From Harryflintia acetispora (lineage in GTDB: Bacteria > Bacillota > Clostridia > Oscillospirales > Ruminococcaceae): a DNA stretch of 64,000 nucleotides. The translations under genes were made by a program, and so were the position numbers. Position 1 is the first letter of the stretch. The number at the start of each line of letters is the position of its first letter. The notes below the pieces were generated by a model. That model did not search any database. It was given only the letters and a program-made list of their open reading frames with translations, and was not told where the DNA came from. Below are positions 58,397 through 64,000 of this stretch, one piece after another. Where the stretch lies: NCBI GenBank assembly GCA_004340125.1, contig SLUK01000005.1, forward strand, positions 124,001-188,000, written 5' to 3'.

Positions 58397-59353
58397 ATGA
58401 GCAAATATACCGGCGTAAAATGCCCGATCTGTGAGCAAAAGTTCACCGATGGCGACGATATTGTGGTCTGTCCGGTCTGCGGCACCCCCTATCACCGCAC
58501 CTGCTATCAAAAGGCCGGCAGCTGCGTCAACCAGAAGCTGCACGAGACGCACACCGAATGGAGCGAGCAGGGCGCGCGCGCCCAGGAGGAGACCAAGTAC
58601 GACGCCTCCCTTCCGCTGCGCTGCCCCAAGTGCGGCACCGTCAACCCGTCCGACGGGATCTTCTGCCAGATCTGCGGCTCCCGCCTGGGAGAAGGCAGCG
58701 GACCGCACGCGCAAAACCCTACGCAGAACCCCGACCCGATCACCCTCAACCCCTTTACCACCCCCTACGGCGGCGTCTCGCCGGACGAGGAGATCGACGG
58801 GGTCTCGGTGCGGGACATCGCTTTGTATGTGGGGGAAAACTCCCACTACTTCATCCCGAAATTCAAATCCTTTTCCGGCGGCGGCCGCCATTCGACCTGG
58901 AACTGGCCGGCCTTCCTCTTTCGCGGGTACTACTTCCTCTACCGCAAGATGTACGGCCTCGGGGTCGCGCTGCTGCTGATCACCGCGGCGATCGGGCTGC
59001 CAGCACTCCTGATCAACCTCGCGCTGGCCTCCCAGCTCTATAACCTGCCGCTCATTTCGATGGCCCCGGCCACCTTCGATCTTTTAAACAAGCTGCGCTT
59101 TGCCGGCAGTCTCCTGTCCGCATTGCTCTCGGTGGGGTGCGCCATTCTTTTCAACCGCGCCTACTGCCGAAAGGTCATCCGCTCGGTCAAAAAAATCCAG
59201 AAACAGTTCGGCGGCGACCTCTATGCGCAGGACTACATCCTCGCCCTGACAAAGCGGGGCCGCACCAACCGCATGCTCATCCTGGTACTGCTGCTCCTGC
59301 TCCTGGCGGGCTCGATGGCCATGTCCCTGCTGATGGTCATGTTCCTGGTATAA
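58397..59353 (+). CDS. RING-like zinc-finger membrane protein (DUF2628-like)
   Basis: A 318-residue protein. The N-terminus (about 8-45) has CPICEQKF, CPVCGTPYHRTCY and SC in a RING/treble-clef spacing. A second zinc ribbon (CPKCGTVNPSDGIFCQICGSRL) lies at about 78-100. After a Pro-rich linker come WNWPAFLFRGYYFLYRKMYGLG and three to four membrane helices (about 190-315), like DUF2628 proteins. Prokaryotic RING-type proteins of this sort are common in clostridia but their role is unknown; a membrane-associated scaffold is a reasonable guess. It lies 20 bp before galU on the same strand. Confidence 0.75.
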   Translation: MSKYTGVKCPICEQKFTDGDDIVVCPVCGTPYHRTCYQKAGSCVNQKLHETHTEWSEQGARAQEETKYDASLPLRCPKCGTVNPSDGIFCQICGSRLGEGSGPHAQNPTQNPDPITLNPFTTPYGGVSPDEEIDGVSVRDIALYVGENSHYFIPKFKSFSGGGRHSTWNWPAFLFRGYYFLYRKMYGLGVALLLITAAIGLPALLINLALASQLYNLPLISMAPATFDLLNKLRFAGSLLSALLSVGCAILFNRAYCRKVIRSVKKIQKQFGGDLYAQDYILALTKRGRTNRMLILVLLLLLLAGSMAMSLLMVMFLV

Positions 59354-59373
59354 CATTTCAAGGAGGACGCCAA

Positions 59374-60246
59374 ATGAAAATCCGCAAAGCGGTCATACCG
59401 GCGGCGGGCCTGGGCACGCGGGTGCTCCCCGCCTCCAAGGCCATGCCCAAGGAGATGCTCCCGATCGTGGATAAGCCCGCGATCCAGTACATCGTCGAGG
59501 AGGCGGTCGCCTCCGGGATCGAGGATATCCTCATCATCACCAGCCGCGGCAAGACCACGGTCGAGGACCACTTCGACCGCAACCCCGAGCTGGAGGCAAA
59601 GCTCCTCGCCGCGGGCAAGCAGGATCTCTACGAGCAGATGGTGCGCATCTCGAACCTCTGCAACATCCAGTACATCCGCCAGAAGGAAACCAAGGGCCTC
59701 GGGCACGCGGTGCTCTGCGCCAAGACCTTCGTGGGGGACGAGCCGTTCGCCGTGCTCTACGGCGACGACGTGATCATCGGTGAGCGCCCCGCCTGTGGGC
59801 AGCTCTGTGACGCCTACCTCAAATATGGCCTCGGGGTGGTCGGGATCAAGGAAGTCCCGCTCGAGATGATCCACAAATACTGCTCACTGGACGTCAAGCA
59901 CATCGACAAGAACATCTTCAAGGTGTTCGACATGGTCGAGAAGCCCACCCCCGAGCAGGTAATCTCCCCCTATGCCATCCTCGGGCGCTGCGTGCTGCCC
60001 CCGAGCATCTTCAAAATCCTCGAGGACACCCCGCCCGGCGCGGGCGGCGAAATCCAGCTGACCGACGCCATGCGCCAGCTCGCCTCGATGGAAACCATGA
60101 CCGGCGTGGTCTTCGAGGGGACCCGCTACGACATGGGCAACAAGCTGGGAATTTTGCAGGCGATCGTGGAGGTGGGGCTCTGTCACCCCGAGATCGGGGC
60201 GGACTTTAAGGAATACCTGCGCGGGATCACCGACAAACTGAACTGA
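59374..60246 (+). CDS. galU: UTP-glucose-1-phosphate uridylyltransferase
   Basis: The 290-residue nucleotidyltransferase makes UDP-glucose. The N-terminal PAAGLGTRVLPASKAMPKEM loop binds UTP. VEKPTPEQV and PGAGGEIQLTDAM are family signatures. AAGGAGGACG precedes ATG 59374. UDP-glucose feeds surface polysaccharide and glycolipid synthesis. Confidence 0.96.
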   Translation: MKIRKAVIPAAGLGTRVLPASKAMPKEMLPIVDKPAIQYIVEEAVASGIEDILIITSRGKTTVEDHFDRNPELEAKLLAAGKQDLYEQMVRISNLCNIQYIRQKETKGLGHAVLCAKTFVGDEPFAVLYGDDVIIGERPACGQLCDAYLKYGLGVVGIKEVPLEMIHKYCSLDVKHIDKNIFKVFDMVEKPTPEQVISPYAILGRCVLPPSIFKILEDTPPGAGGEIQLTDAMRQLASMETMTGVVFEGTRYDMGNKLGILQAIVEVGLCHPEIGADFKEYLRGITDKLN

Positions 60247-60253
60247 CGAAGCA

Positions 60254-60282
60254 AAGCTCCCCGGCTATACGCCGGGGAGCTT
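60254..60282. terminator. bidirectional terminator between galU and the aldolase gene
   Basis: AAGCTCCCCGGC and GCCGGGGAGCTT form a 12-bp stem around TATAC. Confidence 0.8.
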
Positions 60283-60287
60283 CTGTT

Positions 60288-61316
60288 TTATCTGCTCAGC
60301 CGCTGCAAATCCTCCAAAAACCGCGCGACGTTTTCCTCCTTTGTCGCCCAGGAGGTCACCAGACGGATGACGCTCTGCTTGTCCCCGCCCTTGGCCCAGA
60401 GCTCGAAGGCGTAGTCCTGCGAGAGCGCTTCGACCACCCCGTCGGGCAGGCGGGGGAAGAGCTGGTTGGTCCTCGTTTCGGGCGCGAAGGAGTAACCCAT
60501 CCCGCGGATTCCCCCGCGCAACTGCTCCGCCATGGCGTTGGCGTGCGCGCCGAGCTCATAGTAGAGCCCGTCGCGCAGCAGCTCCTCAAACTGGATCCCG
60601 AGCAGGAAGCCCTTGGCCAGCAGCGCGCCGCGCTGCTTTTGGATGAAGCGGAAATCCCGTTTCAGCGTCTCGTCCCGGATGATCAGCGCCTCGCCGAAGA
60701 GGGCGCCGCACTTGGTCCCGCCGAGGTAGAAGGCGTCGGTCAGGCGGCAGATGTCCGGCAGTTCCAGGTCGTTCCCCGGCGCGGCCAGGGCCGAAGAAAG
60801 CCGCGCGCCGTCGAGATAGAGCGGCAATTCCCGCTTCCGGCAAAAGAAGGACAGCGCTTCGAGCTCCTGTTTGGTATAGAGGGTGCCCACCTCGGTCGGG
60901 TGGGAAACATACACCAGCCCCGGGCGGACCATATGCTCGTCGGTGTGCTCTTCGAGCACCTCGCGTACCAGCGCGGGGGTGAGCTTCCCATCCGCCGCAG
61001 GACGGGTGAGCACCTTGTGCCCCGTCGCCTCGATCGCGCCGGTCTCGTGCACGTTGATATGCCCGCTCCCGGCGCTGACGGCCGCCTCGTGCGGGCGCAG
61101 GGCGTGGGCGATCAGGCAGAGGTTCACTTGGGTGCCGCCCACCAGGAAGTGGACGTCGCAGGAGCGGTCCCGCACCGCGTCCAGAATGAGTGCGCGGGCG
61201 CGCGCGCAGCCCTCGTCGCACCCGTAGCCGTCCGACTGCTCGAAATTATGGCGGGTGAGCGCCTCGAGGATGCGCGGATGGGCCCCCTCGCTGTAGTCGT
61301 TTTTAAAGCTGATCAT
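60288..61316 (-). CDS. threonine aldolase family PLP enzyme
   Basis: A 342-residue fold-type I PLP enzyme of the low-specificity threonine aldolase group. The start NDYSEGAHPRILEAL, FLVGGTQVNL, the aspartate region LYLDGARLSSAL and the Schiff-base lysine in YLGGTKCGALFG are clear. It cleaves threonine or allo-threonine to glycine and acetaldehyde. Start ATG 61316 follows AGGAGGG. Confidence 0.9.
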   Translation of the reverse strand: MISFKNDYSEGAHPRILEALTRHNFEQSDGYGCDEGCARARALILDAVRDRSCDVHFLVGGTQVNLCLIAHALRPHEAAVSAGSGHINVHETGAIEATGHKVLTRPAADGKLTPALVREVLEEHTDEHMVRPGLVYVSHPTEVGTLYTKQELEALSFFCRKRELPLYLDGARLSSALAAPGNDLELPDICRLTDAFYLGGTKCGALFGEALIIRDETLKRDFRFIQKQRGALLAKGFLLGIQFEELLRDGLYYELGAHANAMAEQLRGGIRGMGYSFAPETRTNQLFPRLPDGVVEALSQDYAFELWAKGGDKQSVIRLVTSWATKEENVARFLEDLQRLSR

Positions 61317-61344
61317 GCTGTCCCTCCTGACGGTAAAACGCACA

Positions 61345-61375
61345 AAAGGCAGAGAGCCCCGGGGCTCTCTGCCTT
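61345..61375 (-). terminator. terminator of the rplU-prp-rpmA operon
   Basis: AAGGCAGAGAGCCCC and its complement form a 15-bp stem 13 bp beyond the rpmA stop codon, with TTTTG on the reverse strand. Confidence 0.85.
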
Positions 61376-61388
61376 CTTTGATTTCTGC

Positions 61389-61673
61389 TTACTGCTCGAC
61401 GGCGTAGACGCTGACCTTCTTGCGGTCGCGGCCCAGGCGCTCGAAACGCACCTTCCCGTCGACGGTGGCGAAGAGGGTGTCGTCGCTGCCGATGCGCACG
61501 CCCTCGCCCGGATGGATGTGGGTGCCTCTCTGGCGCACCAGGATGTTGCCCGCCAAGACGAACTGGCCGTCGGCACGCTTCACGCCGAGGCGCTTGGACT
61601 CGCTGTCGCGGCCGTTCTTGGTGGAACCAACGCCCTTTTTATGAGCGAAAAACTGCATGGAAAGTTTAATCAT
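61389..61673 (-). CDS. rpmA: 50S ribosomal protein L27 (with cleavable N-terminal extension)
   Basis: The 94-residue protein begins MIKLSMQFFAHKKGVGSTKN. In Firmicutes the sequence up to QFF is removed by the protease Prp, leaving the Ala-His-Lys N-terminus that reaches the peptidyl-transferase centre. The Prp gene lies just upstream in the same operon. Confidence 0.97.
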   Translation of the reverse strand: MIKLSMQFFAHKKGVGSTKNGRDSESKRLGVKRADGQFVLAGNILVRQRGTHIHPGEGVRIGSDDTLFATVDGKVRFERLGRDRKKVSVYAVEQ

Positions 61674-61698
61674 GATGAAACTCCTCCCTATCTTTGGG

Positions 61699-62019
61699 TT
61701 ACTGATTTTCGACTTTGGTTGCTTTCACATGGCCGGGATACTGCTCCCGCAAAATGTTGAGGTGCAGATAAAGCCCCTCGAGCAGGCTTTGGGCCGCGGC
61801 GCACTCTTCCCCGTCAAGGCGAAGGGTGACCCGGTCCTCTTCCACCGTGACCTGCGCCTCTTCGCACAGCACGTCGGTGATGGTGTTGCACACCAGCTGC
61901 ACCGCCGAAGTCGCCGCCGCGCAGACGATGTCGCTGCCCGCCTCGGCATAGCCGGCGTGCCCGGATACCGTAAAGCCGCGCGGCCGCCCTTCCCGGCAAA
62001 AAAACCTTGCAACGATCAT
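61699..62019 (-). CDS. ribosomal-processing cysteine protease Prp
   Basis: A 106-residue protein (YsxB/DUF464 family) that cleaves the L27 extension. The catalytic His is in SGHAGYAEAGSDIVCAA and the Cys in the same block (DIVCAAATSAVQ). It sits between rplU and rpmA with gaps of 6 and 25 bp, the usual order. Confidence 0.94.
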   Translation of the reverse strand: MIVARFFCREGRPRGFTVSGHAGYAEAGSDIVCAAATSAVQLVCNTITDVLCEEAQVTVEEDRVTLRLDGEECAAAQSLLEGLYLHLNILREQYPGHVKATKVENQ

Positions 62020-62025
62020 ACGCTC

Positions 62026-62337
62026 TTACGCGCTGATCTTTTCAATCTGAATCTTGGTGTAGGGCTGTCTGTGACCCATCTTGCGCTTGGAATCCTTCTT
62101 GGAACGGTAGGTGAAAACCGTCACCTTTTTCTGCTTGCCGTTCTTGAGGACCTTGGCGGTCACTTTGGCCTTCTCCACATAGGGAGCGCCCACGTTGAGA
62201 CCCTTCTCGTCGCCCACCGCGATCACGCTGGTGATTTCGACATTGGAGTTCTCCTCGGCGTTCATCTTCTCCACATAGATGATGTCGCCCTCGCTTACGC
62301 GGTACTGCTTACCGCCGACTTCTACGACTGCATACAT
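62026..62337 (-). CDS. rplU: 50S ribosomal protein L21
   Basis: A 103-residue protein with MYAVVEVGGKQYRVSEGDIIYVE at the start and KKDSKRKMGHRQPYTKIQIEKI at the end, both typical of L21. ATG 62337 follows GGCAGGTG. Confidence 0.97.
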   Translation of the reverse strand: MYAVVEVGGKQYRVSEGDIIYVEKMNAEENSNVEITSVIAVGDEKGLNVGAPYVEKAKVTAKVLKNGKQKKVTVFTYRSKKDSKRKMGHRQPYTKIQIEKISA

Positions 62338-62339
62338 TG

Positions 62340-62405
62340 ATACAGGCACCTGCCTCTTTCTTAGACTCGCTGTTCTCACAAGGCGGCGCAGGGCGCACTT
62401 CTAGC
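62340..62405 (-). ncRNA. likely L21 leader (ribosomal protein autoregulatory RNA)
   Basis: On the reverse strand the leader holds GCGCCGCCTTGTGAGAACAG, then CGAGTCTAAGAAAGAGGCAG just before the start codon. Firmicute L21 leaders have such a GTGAGAAC-GCGAGTCTAAGAAAGAGG block. Matched from memory, so moderate confidence. Confidence 0.6.
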
Positions 62406-62426
62406 CTTGAACATGCGGCAATATTT

Positions 62427-62451
62427 AGTTTATCACAGCGGGAAAAGGTTG

Positions 62452-62455
<4 letters not shown>
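62427..62455 (-). promoter_or_regulatory. promoter of the rplU-prp-rpmA operon
   Basis: Reverse strand TTGACA (62455-62450), a 17-bp spacer and TAAACT (62432-62427). It overlaps the last codon of folD. Confidence 0.75.
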
Positions 62456-63300
<845 letters not shown>

Positions 63301-63316
63301 GATAACCCCTCCGTCC

Positions 63317-64000
63317 TCATTCGTTGTCGTTTGGCTTCTGCTCTCCCCCGTTTTCCCCGGGCGTTTCGGGCTCCTCCTGCGCCTCGGGAACCTCCTGCAT
63401 CTCGGAGGCTTCCTGCGTCTCGAGGGGCTCCTGCGCTTCGGGAGCCACCTGCGCGGGCGCGTCGGAGGCTTTCTTCTTTTTCTGATAGAAGGTGCCGGCC
63501 AGGATCATTTGCCCCTCGTCGGTATCGACGTAGAGCCTGAGATACTCCGGGTCGCCGCTGCGGTTGATCCTCGAGCGCACCGCGCCCCAGATGACCACCG
63601 AGGCGATGACGCATAAAATCGCCAGCAGCTGGGAGACCCGGATGGTGCCGATCAGCAGGCTGTCGGTGCGCAGCCCCTCGATGACCGCGCGCCCGAGGCC
63701 GTACCAGGCGCTGTAGATTAAGAGCAGCTCGCCGTCGAAGCGGCGGCGGCGCGTATACCAGGCGATGAAAAGGAAGCCCAGCAGGCACCAGACCGACTCA
63801 TAAAAGAAGGTCGGATGGACCGGCATGCTCGGGTCCACCGCCATATTGATCCCCGCGAGGTTGGTGCGGTTGGCGTCCAAAAAGTTCACGATGCTCGGAC
63901 TGGTCATCCCCCAGGGAAGGCTGGTATTCCCGCCGAAGGCCTCGATGTTGACAAAGTTGCCCCAACGCCCGATGGCCTGGCCCAAAATCAGGCCGCCCAC
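63317..64000 (-). CDS. lgt: prolipoprotein diacylglyceryl transferase, C-terminal part (runs off the window)
   Basis: The visible 227 residues start inside the conserved ILGQAIGRWGNFVNIEAFGG block of Lgt, which transfers diacylglycerol to lipobox cysteines. PSMPVHPTFFYESVWCL and GLGRAVIEGLRTDSL are further signatures, with three membrane helices. After the core, a cytoplasmic tail of about 80 residues is very acidic and repetitive (QEPLETQEASEMQEVPEAQE), which is unusual for the family. The N-terminus lies beyond 64000. Confidence 0.93.
   Translation of the reverse strand: MGGLILGQAIGRWGNFVNIEAFGGNTSLPWGMTSPSIVNFLDANRTNLAGINMAVDPSMPVHPTFFYESVWCLLGFLFIAWYTRRRRFDGELLLIYSAWYGLGRAVIEGLRTDSLLIGTIRVSQLLAILCVIASVVIWGAVRSRINRSGDPEYLRLYVDTDEGQMILAGTFYQKKKKASDAPAQVAPEAQEPLETQEASEMQEVPEAQEEPETPGENGGEQKPNDNE

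Overview
The window is chromosomal DNA of a GC-rich, endospore-forming, anaerobic Firmicute, most likely a gut clostridium of the Oscillospiraceae/Ruminococcaceae type. The evidence is a complete spoIIIAA-AH operon, an alpha/beta small acid-soluble spore protein, pyruvate formate-lyase with its activase, T-box and TPP leader RNAs, and an L27 protein that needs processing by Prp. Housekeeping genes are packed into short operons with ATGA overlaps. No phage, insertion sequence, CRISPR array or recombinase gene was seen.

Layout. 1-800: a gene fragment and a tRNA-Gln/tRNA-Pro pair behind a consensus promoter. 0.8-10.4 kb: S1-domain protein, spore protein, lipoprotein, amidase-type hydrolase, surface protein 1, DUF1015 protein, trxB, ylmC, and cysE-cysS under a Cys T-box. 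10.4-21 kb: M23 peptidase, surface protein 2, nitroreductase, ThrE-type exporter pair, esterase, thpR and potABCD. 21-28 kb: surface operon 3 and a heterodimeric ABC exporter. 28-33.4 kb: acetyltransferase, MFS transporter, metNIQ under a T-box with an apparent Met specifier, and a YgjP-type metallopeptidase. 33.4-36.8 kb: surface operon 4. 36.8-49 kb: pflAB, GGDEF protein, YeiH/LysR pair, a hairpin-rich intergenic block, Ppx/GppA, amidohydrolase, a very cysteine-rich protein and a CtpA-type protease. 49-64 kb: nusB, an Asp23 protein, the spoIIIA operon, thiT under a TPP riboswitch, prfB, a RING-like membrane protein, galU, an aldolase, rplU-prp-rpmA, folD and a partial lgt.

The most interesting signal is a family of four apparently invertible promoters. 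Each lies directly upstream of a secreted beta-helix-like surface protein gene (two of them with bacterial Ig-like repeats). In each, a pair of 27-bp sites in inverted orientation bounds a 185-186-bp segment holding a TTGxxx-N17-TATAAT promoter. The -10 box is exactly 64 bp from the gene-distal site in all four, and the -35 box is 38-39 bp from the gene-proximal site. In this sequence all four promoters point away from their genes, so all four surface loci appear to be OFF. The distal site is also a near-perfect hairpin and in most loci looks like a terminator. No recombinase is encoded here, so inversion would need one supplied in trans. This amounts to a multi-locus ON/OFF phase-variation system for surface proteins.
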